A stretch of DNA of 64,000 nt from Xanthomonas cucurbitae (GCF_002939885.1 NZ_MDED01000018.1:1-64000), one strand, 5' to 3'; shown: positions 47,933 to 59,339, counted from the stretch's first letter. The notes: generated by a model not told the origin, from the letters alone. Program-made: numbers and translations.

Positions 47933-49267
47933 ATGGCACATCATCACGCACCTACCGGTCCGGTCGGTCCGGCACCGTTGCCGCACCAGGTCGTCTACAC
48001 CACCCTGCACTACGATACTCCGTGGTCGTACGAGAGCTACCTCAAGACTGGTGGCTACGCCGCGCTGCGCAAGATCCTGGAAGAAAAGATCGCGCCGGCC
48101 GACGTGATCGAAATGGTCAAAGCATCGAACCTGCGCGGCCGTGGCGGCGCGGGCTTCCCGACCGGTTTGAAGTGGTCGTTCATGCCCAAGGGCACCATGC
48201 AGAAGTACATCCTGTGCAACTCGGACGAATCCGAGCCGGGTACCTGCAAGGACCGCGACATCCTGCGTTACAACCCGCACTCGGTGGTGGAGGGCATGGC
48301 GATCGCCTGCTACGCCACCGGCTCGACCGTGGGCTACAACTACCTGCGTGGCGAGTTCCACCACGAGCCGTTTGAAAACTTCGAGCTGGCGCTGGCTGAT
48401 GCCTATGCCAACGGCTGGCTGGGCAAGAACATCCTCGGCAGCGGCGTGGATATCGATATCTACGGTGCGCTGGGTGCCGGTGCCTACATCTGCGGCGAAG
48501 AAACCGCATTGATGGAATCGCTGGAAGGCAAGAAGGGCCAGCCGCGCTACAAGCCGCCGTTCCCGGCCAATTTTGGCCTGTACGGCAAGCCGACCACCAT
48601 CAACAACACCGAGACCTATGCGTCGGTGCCGGCGATCATCCGCAACGGCCCGGAGTGGTTCCTCGGCCTGAGCAAGACCAAGAACGGCGGCCCGAAGATT
48701 TTCTCGGTCTCCGGTTGCGTGCAGAAGGGCGGCAACTTCGAAGTGCCGCTCGGCACCACATTCGACGAACTGCTGGAAATGGCCGGCGGTCTGCGCCCAG
48801 GTCGCAAGCTGAAGGGCGTGGTGCCCGGCGGTGTGTCGATGCCGGTGCTGAAGGCCGACCAGGTCGCTGGCCTGCAGATGGATTACGACACCTTGCGTGC
48901 GCTGGGCACCGGTCTGGGGTCGGGCGCCATCGTGGTGCTGGACGACAGCGTCTGCTGCGTGCGTTTCGCCTGCCGCATCTCGCAGTTCTTCCACAAGGAA
49001 TCCTGCGGCCAGTGCACCCCGTGCCGCGAAGGTACCGGCTGGATGCACCGCGTGCTGGAGCGCATCGTCGCCAGCAAGGCCACGATGGAAGACCTGCATC
49101 AGCTGCGCACCGTCGCCGGCCAGATCGAAGGCCACACCATCTGCGCGTTCGGTGAAGCGGCCGCATGGCCGATCCAGGGCTTCCTGCGTCAGTTCTGGGA
49201 CGAGTTCGAGTACTACATCGTCAACGGTCGTTCGATCGTCGACACGCAAGTCGGAGTGGCCGCATGA
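47933..49267 (+). CDS. nuoF: NADH-quinone oxidoreductase subunit F
   Basis: A 444-residue subunit where NADH reduces FMN. The NADH/FMN glycine loop [13 protein letters not shown] is near residue 65, and [19 protein letters not shown] is near residue 180. The N3 cluster motif [12 protein letters not shown] is near residue 355. A His/Pro-rich N-terminal tip ([13 protein letters not shown]) is a lineage extra. It lies three bases after nuoE and overlaps nuoG by four bases. Confidence 0.97.
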   Translation: MAHHHAPTGPVGPAPLPHQVVYTTLHYDTPWSYESYLKTGGYAALRKILEEKIAPADVIEMVKASNLRGRGGAGFPTGLKWSFMPKGTMQKYILCNSDESEPGTCKDRDILRYNPHSVVEGMAIACYATGSTVGYNYLRGEFHHEPFENFELALADAYANGWLGKNILGSGVDIDIYGALGAGAYICGEETALMESLEGKKGQPRYKPPFPANFGLYGKPTTINNTETYASVPAIIRNGPEWFLGLSKTKNGGPKIFSVSGCVQKGGNFEVPLGTTFDELLEMAGGLRPGRKLKGVVPGGVSMPVLKADQVAGLQMDYDTLRALGTGLGSGAIVVLDDSVCCVRFACRISQFFHKESCGQCTPCREGTGWMHRVLERIVASKATMEDLHQLRTVAGQIEGHTICAFGEAAAWPIQGFLRQFWDEFEYYIVNGRSIVDTQVGVAA

Positions 49268-51498
49268 GCGCCCAACCAGTGAACCCGAACGTGCCGCCGG
49301 ATCATGTGACCGTCGAGATCGACGGCCAGAGCCTGGTCGTGCCGAAGGGCTCGATGATTATCCAGGCCGCCGACAAGGCCGGCATTCCGATCCCGCGTTT
49401 CTGCTACCACGAGAAGCTGCCGATCGCCGCCAACTGCCGCATGTGCCTGGTGGATGTCGAGAAGTCGCCCAAGCCGTCGCCCGCCTGCGCCACGCCGGTG
49501 ATGGATGGCATGAAGGTCACCACGCGTAGCGAAAAAGCGCTGAAGTACCAGCGCAGCGTGATGGAATTCCTGCTCATCAATCACCCGCTGGATTGCCCGA
49601 TCTGCGATCAGGGCGGCGAGTGCGAGTTGCAGGACGTCTCGCTCGGTTACGGCCGTTCGGTGAGCCGCTTCAACGAGCGCAAGCGCGTGGTGCCGGACGA
49701 GGACATCGGTCCGCTGGTTGCCACCGAGATGACCCGTTGCATCCAGTGCACCCGCTGCGTGCGTTTCACCGCAGATATCGCCGGTACCTACGAACTGGGC
49801 GGCATGTATCGCGGCGAGAACCTGCAGATCGGCACCTACGACGGCAAGCCGTTGACCACCGAAATTTCCGGCAACGTCATCGACGTATGCCCGGTGGGCG
49901 CGCTGACCAACAAGGTGTTCCAGTTCCGTGCGCGTCCGTGGGAACTGATGGCGCGCGAATCGCTGGGTTACCACGATGCGATGGGCTCGAACCTGTTCCT
50001 GCATGTGCGTCGCGGCGAAGTGCTGCGGACCGTGCCGCGCGAGAACGAGGCGGTCAACGAGTGCTGGCTGTCCGATCGCGATCGTTATTCGCACCAGGGC
50101 CTGTATTCGGAAGACCGTGCGGTCAAGCCGCTGAAGAAGATCAATGGCGAGTGGGCCGAGGTGAGCTGGGCCGAAGGGTTGGCTGCCGCGACCCAGATCC
50201 TGCGCGACAACGCCGGCGATCAGCTCGGCGTGCTGGTGCATCCGTCCACCTCGAACGAAGAGGGCGCGTTGCTTGCCCGTCTGGCCGAAGGGCTGGGCAG
50301 CGGCAACCTGGATCACCGCCTGCTGAACCGCGACTTCTCCGACGCGGCAGTGGCGCAAGCCTTCGCAACGCCGCTGGCCGAGATCGAGCAGGCCGATGTG
50401 GTAGTGTTATTCGGCAGCAACGTGCGTCATGAGCTGCCGCTGCTGCATGCGCGGTTGCGCAAGGCGCACATCCAGAACGGCACGCAGATCCATTCGGTCA
50501 ACCCGGTCGATTTCGATTTCGCCTTCACCCAGGCTAGCCGCACCGTGGTCGCGCCGTCGCAGCTGGCAGCTGCGCTCGATGACGCCACCCTGCGTGATGC
50601 GGTCAAGGGCGCGAGCCGTGCGGTGATCGTGGTCGGCGCTTTGGCCGAGAATCATCCGCAGGCTGCGGCGCTGCGTGCAGCTGCACGTGACTTCGCCACC
50701 GCAACCGGCGCCTCGCTGTGCCGCATCCCGCAGGGCGCCAACGCCGTGGGCCTCGTGTCGCAGGGCGTGCTGCCGACCGCACGCGATGTGGCCGGCATGC
50801 TGATGCAACCGCGTCAGGCTTACGTGTTGTATGGCATCGAGCCGGGTCTGGATTTTGCCGACGCCGCCGCTGCGCGCAGCGCGCTTGCCGGTGCCAAGGT
50901 GGTTGCATTCAGCCAGTTCGCCTGCGCTTCAACGCGCGATGTGGCCGACGTGATCCTGCCGATCGGCGCGTTGCCGGAAATCGATGCCTCGCTGACCAAT
51001 CTCGATGGTCGCGTGCAGACCGCACGTGCCGCAGGCCGCCTGCCGGTCGAGGCGCGCGAAGGCTGGCGGGTACTGCGTGCGCTCGGTGGCGAGTTGGGCC
51101 TGGCCGGTTTCGAGTTCACCGATCTGGTCGGCCTGCGTGCCGGCATGCAGAACCGCACGGTGAGCCCGGTCGCTTCTGCGCAGCCGGCCGTCTCCGGCGC
51201 GGGTCTGGAAGTGGCGGCAACGGCGGCGATCTATCGCACCGATGCCGTCGTGCGCCGTGCCGCCGCGCTGCAGTCGCATCCGCTCAACATCGCCCCGTGC
51301 GTGGCGATGCATCCGGAGCAGGCCTCGCAGTTGCAGGTCGGCGAAGGGCAGATGGTCAAGGTCGGCACCGACGCCGGTAAGGCGACGCTGCCGGTGGTGC
51401 TGGACAAGCGCGTTGCACCGGGCACGGTGTGGATTGAGTCCGGCCACGGCGCAACTGCGCCGCTCGGTGCCGGTCGCGTAACGGTGGTGGCTGCATGA
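49264..51498 (+). CDS. nuoG: NADH-quinone oxidoreductase subunit G
   Basis: A 744-residue 75-kDa-type subunit. The N-terminal ferredoxin-like [2Fe-2S] domain has [15 protein letters not shown] near residues 46-60. The His-ligated N5 cluster is in [14 protein letters not shown] near 112-125, and the N4 cluster in CIQCTRC near 160. The remainder is a molybdopterin-oxidoreductase-like fold without cofactor. ATG 49264 was chosen because it overlaps nuoF (ATGA) and gives the family N-terminus. It is coupled to nuoH by another ATGA overlap. Confidence 0.96.
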   Translation: MSAQPVNPNVPPDHVTVEIDGQSLVVPKGSMIIQAADKAGIPIPRFCYHEKLPIAANCRMCLVDVEKSPKPSPACATPVMDGMKVTTRSEKALKYQRSVMEFLLINHPLDCPICDQGGECELQDVSLGYGRSVSRFNERKRVVPDEDIGPLVATEMTRCIQCTRCVRFTADIAGTYELGGMYRGENLQIGTYDGKPLTTEISGNVIDVCPVGALTNKVFQFRARPWELMARESLGYHDAMGSNLFLHVRRGEVLRTVPRENEAVNECWLSDRDRYSHQGLYSEDRAVKPLKKINGEWAEVSWAEGLAAATQILRDNAGDQLGVLVHPSTSNEEGALLARLAEGLGSGNLDHRLLNRDFSDAAVAQAFATPLAEIEQADVVVLFGSNVRHELPLLHARLRKAHIQNGTQIHSVNPVDFDFAFTQASRTVVAPSQLAAALDDATLRDAVKGASRAVIVVGALAENHPQAAALRAAARDFATATGASLCRIPQGANAVGLVSQGVLPTARDVAGMLMQPRQAYVLYGIEPGLDFADAAAARSALAGAKVVAFSQFACASTRDVADVILPIGALPEIDASLTNLDGRVQTARAAGRLPVEAREGWRVLRALGGELGLAGFEFTDLVGLRAGMQNRTVSPVASAQPAVSGAGLEVAATAAIYRTDAVVRRAAALQSHPLNIAPCVAMHPEQASQLQVGEGQMVKVGTDAGKATLPVVLDKRVAPGTVWIESGHGATAPLGAGRVTVVAA

Positions 51499-52586
51499 AC
51501 GAATTGCTGTTGAACGTGGTCGACCCCCTGCACCAGTGGTTTGTTGGTCTGGGCGATGGCGGCATCCTGCTGTGGACCGTGTTGAAGATCCTGCTGATCG
51601 CCGTGCCGGTGATCGTCACGGTGGCCTTCTACGTGGTCTGGGAGCGCAAGCTCATCGGCTGGATGCACGTACGCCACGGGCCGATGTACGTGGGCATGGG
51701 TATTTTCCAGGCCTTCGCCGACGTGTTCAAACTCCTGTTCAAGGAGATCGTGCAACCGGCCAGCTCGCACAAGGCGATGTTCATCATCGCGCCGCTGTTG
51801 ACGCTGGCGCCGGCCTTTGCCGCCTGGTCGGTGGTGCCGTTCGATGCGCAGTTGGTGTTGTCCAATGCCAATGTGGGTCTGCTGTACCTGCTGGCGATGA
51901 CCTCGTTGGGCGTGTACGGCATCATCCTTGCGGGCTGGGCGTCCAATTCCAAGTACGCCTTCCTGGGTGCGATGCGCTCGGCCGCGCAGGTGGTCAGCTA
52001 CGAAATCGCGATGGGCTTTGCGCTGGTCGGCGTGATGATCGCCTCCGGTAGCGTCAACCTGAGCCAGATCGTGTTCGCGCAGGCCGGCAACTCCGGGTTC
52101 TTCGATTGGTTCCTGATTCCGCTGTTCCCGCTGTTCATCGTGTACTGGGTCTCCGGCGTCGCCGAAACCAATCGCGCGCCGTTCGACGTGGTGGAAGGCG
52201 AATCGGAAATCGTTGCCGGCCACATGGTGGAATACTCGGGCGGCGCGTTCGCGCTGTTCTTCCTCGCCGAATACGCCAACATGATCCTGGTCAGCTTCCT
52301 GATCTCGATCTTCTTCCTCGGTGGCTGGCTGAGCCCGATCCAGGGCTGGGTCAATGCGGATATCTCGCCGTGGATCGACTGGCTGTGGAAGGGCGGTTGG
52401 CCGTGGCTGCTGATGAAGGTGTTCTTCTTCGCCAGCGCCTACATCTGGTTCCGCGCCAGCTTCCCGCGCTACCGCTACGACCAGATCATGCGCCTGGGCT
52501 GGAAGGTGTTCATTCCGCTCACGATCGTGTGGATCGCAGTGACGGCATTGATGGTGTTTTACGGCGTGATCCAGAAGGGCGTGTAA
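51495..52586 (+). CDS. nuoH: NADH-quinone oxidoreductase subunit H
   Basis: A 363-residue integral membrane subunit with about eight helices that forms the membrane side of the quinone channel. [19 protein letters not shown] near residue 225 is the diagnostic acidic loop. [14 protein letters not shown] near residue 50 is also conserved. Confidence 0.97.
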   Translation: MNELLLNVVDPLHQWFVGLGDGGILLWTVLKILLIAVPVIVTVAFYVVWERKLIGWMHVRHGPMYVGMGIFQAFADVFKLLFKEIVQPASSHKAMFIIAPLLTLAPAFAAWSVVPFDAQLVLSNANVGLLYLLAMTSLGVYGIILAGWASNSKYAFLGAMRSAAQVVSYEIAMGFALVGVMIASGSVNLSQIVFAQAGNSGFFDWFLIPLFPLFIVYWVSGVAETNRAPFDVVEGESEIVAGHMVEYSGGAFALFFLAEYANMILVSFLISIFFLGGWLSPIQGWVNADISPWIDWLWKGGWPWLLMKVFFFASAYIWFRASFPRYRYDQIMRLGWKVFIPLTIVWIAVTALMVFYGVIQKGV

Positions 52587-52589
52587 TTG

Positions 52590-53078
52590 ATGAACAAGAT
52601 CACCCATTACTTCAAGAGCCTGCTGCTGCTCGAACTGCTCGGCGGTTTGTGGCTGACGTTGAAATACACGTTCAAGCCCAAGTACACCGTGCTGTACCCG
52701 ATGGAGAAGTTCCCGCAGTCGCCGCGTTTCCGTGGCTTGCACGCCCTGCGTCGCTATCCCAACGGCGAAGAGCGCTGCATCGCGTGCAAGCTGTGCGAAG
52801 CGGTCTGCCCGGCGCTGGCGATCACCATCGACTCGGCCAAGCGCGAAGACGGCACCCGCCGCACCACCCGCTACGACATCGACCTGTTCAAGTGCATCTT
52901 CTGCGGCTTCTGCGAAGAAAGCTGCCCGGTGGACTCGATCGTCGAGACGCACATCCTCGAGTATCACTTCGAGAAGCGTGGCGAGAACATTGTCAACAAG
53001 CCGCAGCTGCTGGCGATCGGAGACCGGCTGGAAGCCGAGATCGCCGAGCGTCGCGCTGCCGATGCCGCCTTCCGTTGA
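52590..53078 (+). CDS. nuoI: NADH-quinone oxidoreductase subunit I
   Basis: A 162-residue ferredoxin-like subunit with two [4Fe-4S] clusters (N6a and N6b). Ligands are Cys63-66-69-73 ([12 protein letters not shown]) with Cys112 region [12 protein letters not shown] at 102-105-108-112. I use ATG 52590 rather than the TTG three bases before it. It starts three bases after the nuoH stop. Confidence 0.97.
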   Translation: MNKITHYFKSLLLLELLGGLWLTLKYTFKPKYTVLYPMEKFPQSPRFRGLHALRRYPNGEERCIACKLCEAVCPALAITIDSAKREDGTRRTTRYDIDLFKCIFCGFCEESCPVDSIVETHILEYHFEKRGENIVNKPQLLAIGDRLEAEIAERRAADAAFR

Positions 53079-53085
53079 GGTCATG

Positions 53086-53745
53086 ATGGACTGGGTCTCT
53101 ATTGCTTTCTACGCCTTCTCCGCCATCGCGGTCGTTTCCGCCGGCGCGGTGATCAGCGTGCGCAATCCGGTGTACGCCGTGTTGTGCCTGATCCTCACCT
53201 TCTTCTCGATGGCCTGCATCTGGCTGCTGGTCGGTGCCGAGTTTCTCGGCGTCACGCTGGTGCTGGTCTATGTCGGTGCGGTGATGGTGTTGTTCCTGTT
53301 CGTGGTGATGATGCTCGACATCGACACCAGCCGCCTGCGCGAGGGCTGGGTCAGGTACATGCCGGTCGGTGTCATCGTCGCCGTGGCGATGCTGGTGCAG
53401 ATGGTCACCCTGATCGGCGTCAAGGCGCGTAGCGCCACGCCATTTCCGGCCGACAACGCCGCAGCGCAGGCGGCTGACGTGTCCAATCTGACCTGGCTTG
53501 CCAAGAGCCTGTACACCGAGTTCCTGCTGCCGTTCGAGTTTGCGGCAGTGATCCTCACCGTGGCGGTGGTGGCGGCGGTGATGCTGACCCTGCGCAAGCG
53601 CACCGGCATCAAGATGCAGAATGCGTCCGAGCAGTCGCGGGTCAAGGCTGGCGATCGTCTGCGCATGGTCAAAATGGCGGTTGAAAAGCCGGTACAGGTC
53701 GCACCGCAGCCGGATGTGATCGACGGACAGGAGGCAAAGTCTTGA
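53086..53745 (+). CDS. nuoJ: NADH-quinone oxidoreductase subunit J
   Basis: A 219-residue membrane subunit with five helices. The conserved third helix [22 protein letters not shown] is near residues 58-80 and includes the flexible pi-bulge region. There is a hydrophilic C-terminal tail of about 45 residues. Two tandem ATGs occur (53083 and 53086); the second has the better spacing from GAGG. The end overlaps nuoK (TTGA). Confidence 0.94.
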
Positions 53746-54047
53746 TTACCTTGGGCCACCTGCTGGGATTGGGCGCGGTGCTGTTCTGCATTTCCCTGGC
53801 CGGCATCTTCCTCAACCGCAAGAACGTCATCGTGTTGCTGATGTCGATCGAGTTGATGCTGCTGTCGGTCAACGTCAACTTCATTGCGTTCTCGCGCGAG
53901 CTCGGCGACACCGCCGGTCAGTTGTTCGTGTTCTTCATCCTGACCGTTGCCGCCGCGGAGGCCGCCATCGGTCTTGCGATCCTGGTGACTCTGTTCCGTA
54001 CGCGCCGCACGATCAATGTGGCCGAAGTCGACACGTTGAAGGGCTGA
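53742..54047 (+). CDS. nuoK: NADH-quinone oxidoreductase subunit K
   Basis: A 101-residue three-helix membrane subunit (MrpC-like). Conserved Glu residues lie in helices 2 and 3 ([15 protein letters not shown] and [12 protein letters not shown]). The start is a TTG at 53742 with an excellent GGAGG seven bases upstream, overlapping nuoJ by four bases. No ATG nearby gives the family N-terminus (ITLGHLLGL). Confidence 0.94.
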
Positions 54048-54054
54048 CCCGTAG

Positions 54055-56187
54055 ATGGAAATCACTCTCTCCAAGAGTCTGCTGATCGCAGTGGTGCTCG
54101 CACCGCTGGTCGGCAGCATCATCGCCGGCCTGTTCGGTCGTCAGGTGGGGCGCAAGGGCGCACAGTACGTCACCATCCTCGGCGTGGCGGTCAGCTGCGC
54201 GCTGTCGTGCCTGACGCTGTACCAACTGGTGGAGCAGGGCGCCAGCCCGTTCAACCAGAACCTGTACACCTTCTTCGACGTCGGCAACTACTCGGCGCAT
54301 GTCGGTTTCATGGTCGATCGTCTGACCGCGATGATGATGGTGGTGGTGACCTTCGTGTCGCTGCTGGTGCACATCTACACCATCGGCTACATGGAAGAAG
54401 ACCCGGGCTACCAGCGCTTCTTCAGCTACATCTCGTTGTTCACCTTCTCCATGCTCACGCTGGTGATGAGCAACAACTTCCTGCAGCTGTTCTTCGGCTG
54501 GGAAGCGGTGGGCCTGGTGTCCTACCTGTTGATCGGTTTCTGGTTCAAACGCCCGACGGCGGTGTTCGCCAACATGAAGGCGTTCCTGGTCAACCGTGTC
54601 GGTGACTTCGGTTTCATTCTCGGCATTGCCGGTGTGCTGCTGTGGTTCGGTTCGCTGGATTACTCCACCGTGTTCGCCAATGCGACCACCATGGCAGGCG
54701 CCAAGGTGCAGCTGTTCGCCGGCCACGAATGGAGCGTGATGACGCTGATCTGCATCTGCCTGTTCATCGGTGCGATGGGCAAGTCGGCGCAGGTGCCGTT
54801 GCACGTGTGGCTGCCGGACTCGATGGAAGGCCCGACCCCGATCTCGGCGCTGATCCACGCCGCGACCATGGTCACCGCCGGTATCTTCATGGTGGCGCGC
54901 ATGTCGCCGCTGTTCGAACTGTCGCAGACCGCGCTGAACTTCATTTTGTTCATCGGTGCGACCACGGCCTTCTTCACCGGCCTGATCGGCATCGTGCAGA
55001 ACGACATCAAGCGCGTGGTGGCGTATTCGACGCTGTCGCAGCTGGGCTATATGACAGTGGCGCTGGGCGTGTCGGCCTATTCGGCGGCGGTGTTCCACCT
55101 GATGACGCATGCCTTCTTCAAGGCGCTGCTGTTCCTGGCGGCCGGCTCGGTCATCATCGGCATGCACCACGAGCAGGACATGCGCAAGATGGGTGGCCTG
55201 CGCAAGTACATGAAGGTGACCTACTGGACCAGTGTGATTGGTACCCTGGCCCTGGTCGGTACACCGTTCTTCTCCGGCTTCTATTCGAAGGACACCATCA
55301 TCGAGGCGGCCGCGCATCACGCCCACGAGTCGCATAGTTGGGTTGCGACCTATGGTTATTGGGCAGTGCTCGGTGGCGTGCTGGTGACCAGCTTCTACAG
55401 CTTCCGCCTGCTGTTCCTCACCTTTCACGGCAAGGAACGCTTCCGTGATGCCCATGCGCATGCCCACCACGACAGCGCGCATGCCGATGCACATGGCAGC
55501 CATGCGCATGACGATCACGCGCATGACGATCACGGCCACGGCCACCACGGTGCGCATGAGCCGCACGAGTCCAAGTGGGTGGTGACGTTGCCATTGATCC
55601 TGCTGGCGATTCCATCGGTGGCGATCGGCTTCTTCACCATCGGCCCGATGCTGTTCGGTACCGATTGGCAGGGTCACCATGCAGCGCACGCGCTCAAGGG
55701 GCAGGCAGTGTCGTTCTTCACCGGCATCGTGGATTTCTACGATCCGGCGCGCGACACCGTCGGCGCACTGGCCGAAGAATTCCACGGCCCGGTCGCGTTC
55801 GCGCTGCATGGCATGCAAGCGGCGCCGTTCTTCCTGACCGTCGCCGGTCTGTTGCTTGCCGCGCTGTTCTACCTGTGGAAGCCGGAACTGGCCACCAAGT
55901 CACGCAAGGCGTTCGCGCCGGTCGTATGGCTGCTGGAAAACAAGTACGGCTTTGACAAGCTCTGGATCAATGGCTTCGCCGGTGGCGGCGTGGTTCTTGG
56001 CAAGGCGTCCCGTGCAATCGATACCCATGTGGTCGACGGCGTGGTCGTCAATGGTTCTGCCCGACTGATCGACCTGGCTGCAACTCTGCTGCGTCGCACG
56101 CAATCCGGTTTCCTCTATCACTACGCCTTCGCAATGATCATCGGTTTGATCGCCTTGTTGGCGGTACTGATGCATTTCTGGCGTTGA
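54055..56187 (+). CDS. nuoL: NADH-quinone oxidoreductase subunit L, with a His-rich loop
   Basis: A 710-residue antiporter-like proton-pumping subunit at the distal end of complex I. The MrpA/D-type core includes GWEAVGLVSYLLIGFW near residue 147 (with the conserved Glu), GKSAQVPLHVWLPDSMEGPTP near residue 245 and HAFFKALLFLAAGS near residue 355. The long amphipathic C-terminal helix end follows. Residues about 465-506 form a hydrophilic loop with 16 histidines in 42 residues (DAHAHAHHDSAHADAH and onward). The ATG is seven bases after the nuoK stop. Confidence 0.96.
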   Translation: MEITLSKSLLIAVVLAPLVGSIIAGLFGRQVGRKGAQYVTILGVAVSCALSCLTLYQLVEQGASPFNQNLYTFFDVGNYSAHVGFMVDRLTAMMMVVVTFVSLLVHIYTIGYMEEDPGYQRFFSYISLFTFSMLTLVMSNNFLQLFFGWEAVGLVSYLLIGFWFKRPTAVFANMKAFLVNRVGDFGFILGIAGVLLWFGSLDYSTVFANATTMAGAKVQLFAGHEWSVMTLICICLFIGAMGKSAQVPLHVWLPDSMEGPTPISALIHAATMVTAGIFMVARMSPLFELSQTALNFILFIGATTAFFTGLIGIVQNDIKRVVAYSTLSQLGYMTVALGVSAYSAAVFHLMTHAFFKALLFLAAGSVIIGMHHEQDMRKMGGLRKYMKVTYWTSVIGTLALVGTPFFSGFYSKDTIIEAAAHHAHESHSWVATYGYWAVLGGVLVTSFYSFRLLFLTFHGKERFRDAHAHAHHDSAHADAHGSHAHDDHAHDDHGHGHHGAHEPHESKWVVTLPLILLAIPSVAIGFFTIGPMLFGTDWQGHHAAHALKGQAVSFFTGIVDFYDPARDTVGALAEEFHGPVAFALHGMQAAPFFLTVAGLLLAALFYLWKPELATKSRKAFAPVVWLLENKYGFDKLWINGFAGGGVVLGKASRAIDTHVVDGVVVNGSARLIDLAATLLRRTQSGFLYHYAFAMIIGLIALLAVLMHFWR

Positions 56188-56207
56188 CCTGTACGGAATA
56201 AGAAAAC

Positions 56208-57710
56208 GTGTCGAACTGGCCTTTACTGTCTATCTTGATCTGGCTGCCGATTATCGGTGGCGCCCTGATCCTTGCGTTGCGCAACGCCGAGACCGCCCGC
56301 TGGGCGTCCCTCGCGGTGGCGGTGGCGACCTTCGTGCTGAGTCTGCCGCTGCTGGGCTATGACACCGCCAATGACGCGATGCAGTTCATCGAACTGCATG
56401 CCTGGATCCCGTCCTACGACATCGGCTACAACCTGGGCGTGGACGGTATTGCGGTCGCGTTGATCGTGCTGACCACGCTGGTGACGGTGCTGGCGCTGAT
56501 CGGCGCGTGGCGCTCGATCGACAAGCGCGTCAACCAGTACGTGGCGGCCTTCCTGATCCTGGAGGGTGTCACCGTCGGCATCTTTGCTGCCACCGACGCA
56601 ATGCTGTTCTACGTGTTCTTCGAAGCGATGCTGATCCCGATGTTTCTCATCATCGGCGTCTGGGGCGGCCCGCGACGCATCTACGCGGCGATGAAGTTCT
56701 TCCTGTACACCTTCCTCGGCTCGGTGCTGATGCTGGTGGGCCTGGTCTACCTGTATCTGAAGGGCGGCAGCTTCCAGCTCGCCGACCTGTACGCACTGCA
56801 GCTGACCGCCAAGGAGCAGACCTGGATCTTCTTCGCCTTCCTGATCGCCTTCGCCGTCAAGGTGCCGATGTTCCCGGTGCACACCTGGCTGCCAGACGCG
56901 CACGTGGAAGCGCCAACCGCCGGTTCGGTGATCCTGGCCGCGATCGCGCTGAAGATTGGCGGTTACGGTTTCCTGCGCTTCAACCTGCCGATCGTGCCGG
57001 ACGCCAGTCATGAATTCGCTTGGTTGGTCATCACGCTCTCGCTGATCGCGGTGATTTATGTCGGCCTGGTGGCGCTGGTGCAGGACGACATGAAGAAGTT
57101 GGTGGCGTATTCGTCCATCGCGCACATGGGATTCGTCACCCTGGGTACCTTCATCGCCTTCACCCTGGTGCGCGAGTACGGCAGTACCGACGCTGCCCGC
57201 CTGGGCCTGCAGGGCGCGATGGTGCAGATGATCTCGCACGGTTTTGTGTCCGGCGCGATGTTCTCCTGCATTGGCGTGCTGTACGACCGCATGCATACCC
57301 GTCGCATCGCCGACTACGGCGGCGTGGTCAACGTGATGCCATGGTTCGCCACCTTCGCGATGCTGTTCTTCATGGCCAATGCCGGCTTGCCGGGGACCAG
57401 CGGTTTCGTTGGCGAGTTCATGGTGATCCTGGCCAGCTTCCAGAAACATCCGCTGATTGCGCTGGCTGCCGCCACCACGCTGGTCATCACCGCCGCCTAC
57501 ACACTGTGGCTCTACAAGCGCGTGTTCTTCGGCGAAGTGGCCAATGCGCATGTGGCCGAGCTGAAGGACATCAATGGCCGAGAAGCCTTCGTGCTGGGGG
57601 TGTTCGCTGCCGGCGTGCTGGCCCTGGGCCTGTATCCGAAGCCGCTGACCGATCTGATGGAACCGTCGATCGCCAAGCTGGCGACCCAGATTGCAACGAC
57701 CAAGCTCTGA
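56208..57710 (+). CDS. nuoM: NADH-quinone oxidoreductase subunit M
   Basis: A 500-residue antiporter-like membrane subunit with about 14 helices. FFEAMLIPMFLIIGVWGG near residue 140 holds the conserved Glu. VKVPMFPVHTWLPDAHVEAPTAGS near residue 220 includes the key Lys. The start is a GTG (56208) with GGAATAAG upstream. Confidence 0.96.
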   Translation: MSNWPLLSILIWLPIIGGALILALRNAETARWASLAVAVATFVLSLPLLGYDTANDAMQFIELHAWIPSYDIGYNLGVDGIAVALIVLTTLVTVLALIGAWRSIDKRVNQYVAAFLILEGVTVGIFAATDAMLFYVFFEAMLIPMFLIIGVWGGPRRIYAAMKFFLYTFLGSVLMLVGLVYLYLKGGSFQLADLYALQLTAKEQTWIFFAFLIAFAVKVPMFPVHTWLPDAHVEAPTAGSVILAAIALKIGGYGFLRFNLPIVPDASHEFAWLVITLSLIAVIYVGLVALVQDDMKKLVAYSSIAHMGFVTLGTFIAFTLVREYGSTDAARLGLQGAMVQMISHGFVSGAMFSCIGVLYDRMHTRRIADYGGVVNVMPWFATFAMLFFMANAGLPGTSGFVGEFMVILASFQKHPLIALAAATTLVITAAYTLWLYKRVFFGEVANAHVAELKDINGREAFVLGVFAAGVLALGLYPKPLTDLMEPSIAKLATQIATTKL

Positions 57711-57747
57711 ACCGCTTGCCGTCCGTATTGATTTCCAGGATTTGATG

Positions 57748-59208
57748 ATGACCACGCCAACGCTCGCGCCGTTGACCACCGCTGACCTGGCTCCGCTTGT
57801 ACCGGAGCTGGTGCTGATCGGCGGCGCCTTTGCCCTGCTGATGCTCGACCTGTTCGTGAGCCAGCGGAACAAGGTCTGGACCCACCTGTTTTCCGTCGCC
57901 GTCCTGGCTGTGGTGTTCCTGCTGCTGGCCACCGGCACAGGCGGGCAGGGGGAGATCTTCAGTGGCATGTTCGTACGCGATACCGCTGCCGACGTGATGA
58001 AGACCGTGATCGTGCTGGTCAGCGGCCTGAGCCTGGTGTATGGCTGGACTTACCTGCGCGAACGCAATCTCTATCAGGGCGAGATACCGGTGTTGGTGTT
58101 GTTCGCCACCGCCGGCATGATGCTGCTCGCCTCGGCTGGTAGCCTGCTGATGGTGTATCTGGGTCTTGAATTGCTTGCGTTGTGTTCGTATGCGCTGGTC
58201 GCCTCCAATCGCGACAACGGCTTGGCCACCGAAGCGGCGATGAAGTATTTCGTGCTGGGTTCACTGGCCTCGGGCTTGTTGTTGTACGGCATGTCGCTGG
58301 TCTACGGCGCCACTGGCACCTTGAGCCTGGCCGGCATCCATGACGCCATCGAAGGCTCGGGCGAACGCACGCTGTTGCTGACCGGCACCATCTTCATGAT
58401 TGCTGGCGTTGCCTTCAAGCTGGGCGCCGCGCCGTTCCATATGTGGCTGCCCGACGTCTACCAGGGCGCGCCGGCTCCGATTGCGCTGTTTATCAGTTCC
58501 GCGCCCAAGTTGGCCGCCTTCGGCATGGCTTACCGCCTGCTGGAAGTGGGCATGGGCCCGTTGTCGCCGCAGTGGCATCTGCTGATCGGCGGTCTGTCGG
58601 CAGCCTCGCTGGTGATCGGCAACCTGATGGCGATCGCGCAGAGCAATCTCAAGCGCATGCTGGCCTACTCGACGGTTTCCCATATCGGCTTCCTGCTGAT
58701 TGGCGTGGCCGGCGGCGGGGAAGAGGGCTATTCGGCCGCGATGTTCTATGCGGTGAGCTACACCATCATGTCCACCGCCGCGTTCGGCGCCATCATTGCG
58801 CTGTCGCGCAATGGTTTCGAGGCCGAGAACATCGACGATTTCAAGGGCCTCAACGCGCGTAACCCGTGGATGGCCGGGCTGGTGCTGTGCATCATGGCGT
58901 CGCTGGCAGGCATCCCGCCGTTCCTCGGCTTCTGGACCAAGTTGGCCGTGCTCGGCGCAGCGGTGAAGGGCGACATGCTGTGGCTGGCGCTGGTGGGCGT
59001 GATCTGTGCGGTGATCGGTGCGTACTACTACCTGCGCGTCATCAAGGTCATGTACTTCGATGAGCCTGTGGGCCAACCGCTGCCGGCCAACAACGATCGT
59101 GTGCTCGGCACCGTGCTTGGCGTCAACGCGCTGGCCTTGCTGGCCCTTGGCCTGGCCTGGAACCCGATCATGGTGTGGTGCCAGCGCGCGTTCGCCGGGC
59201 TGGCTTGA
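57748..59208 (+). CDS. nuoN: NADH-quinone oxidoreductase subunit N
   Basis: A 486-residue third antiporter-like subunit. YLGLELLALCSYALVA near residue 135 contains the conserved Glu, FKLGAAPFHMWLPDVYQGAP near residue 225 the Lys, and KRMLAYSTVSHIGFLLIG near residue 300. Two tandem ATGs (57745 and 57748) exist; the second is better spaced from AGGA. It is the last nuo gene. No hairpin with a U-tract was found right after it, so transcription may continue toward tRNA-fMet. Confidence 0.95.
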   Translation: MTTPTLAPLTTADLAPLVPELVLIGGAFALLMLDLFVSQRNKVWTHLFSVAVLAVVFLLLATGTGGQGEIFSGMFVRDTAADVMKTVIVLVSGLSLVYGWTYLRERNLYQGEIPVLVLFATAGMMLLASAGSLLMVYLGLELLALCSYALVASNRDNGLATEAAMKYFVLGSLASGLLLYGMSLVYGATGTLSLAGIHDAIEGSGERTLLLTGTIFMIAGVAFKLGAAPFHMWLPDVYQGAPAPIALFISSAPKLAAFGMAYRLLEVGMGPLSPQWHLLIGGLSAASLVIGNLMAIAQSNLKRMLAYSTVSHIGFLLIGVAGGGEEGYSAAMFYAVSYTIMSTAAFGAIIALSRNGFEAENIDDFKGLNARNPWMAGLVLCIMASLAGIPPFLGFWTKLAVLGAAVKGDMLWLALVGVICAVIGAYYYLRVIKVMYFDEPVGQPLPANNDRVLGTVLGVNALALLALGLAWNPIMVWCQRAFAGLA

Positions 59209-59296
59209 GGCCAGGCGTTATGCGAGGCATCGCATTGAAATAGCGCTGTGATAGGTGTTTCGTTTTTGTTGCATTGCGGTTATCATTTGCCGCGAA

Positions 59297-59322
59297 GTTG
59301 AACAGCCACCACGGTGTTCAAC
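59297..59322. promoter_or_regulatory. Inverted repeat upstream of tRNA-fMet
   Basis: GTTGAACA (59297-59304) and TGTTCAAC (59315-59322) flank ten bases. It lies 18 bases before the -35 of the tRNA promoter. It could be an operator-like dyad or the 3' end hairpin of the nuo transcript; there is no U-tract. Confidence 0.45.
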
Positions 59323-59339
59323 AGATGAAAAACTAGGGC

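Noticed and set aside
47372-49249. Long minus-strand frame opposite nuoE-nuoF
   Set aside because: Antisense shadow of strongly conserved complex I genes; no start context or family match. The same holds for the frames opposite nuoG-H-I (51231-53084), nuoL (54013-55818) and nuoM (56223-57968).
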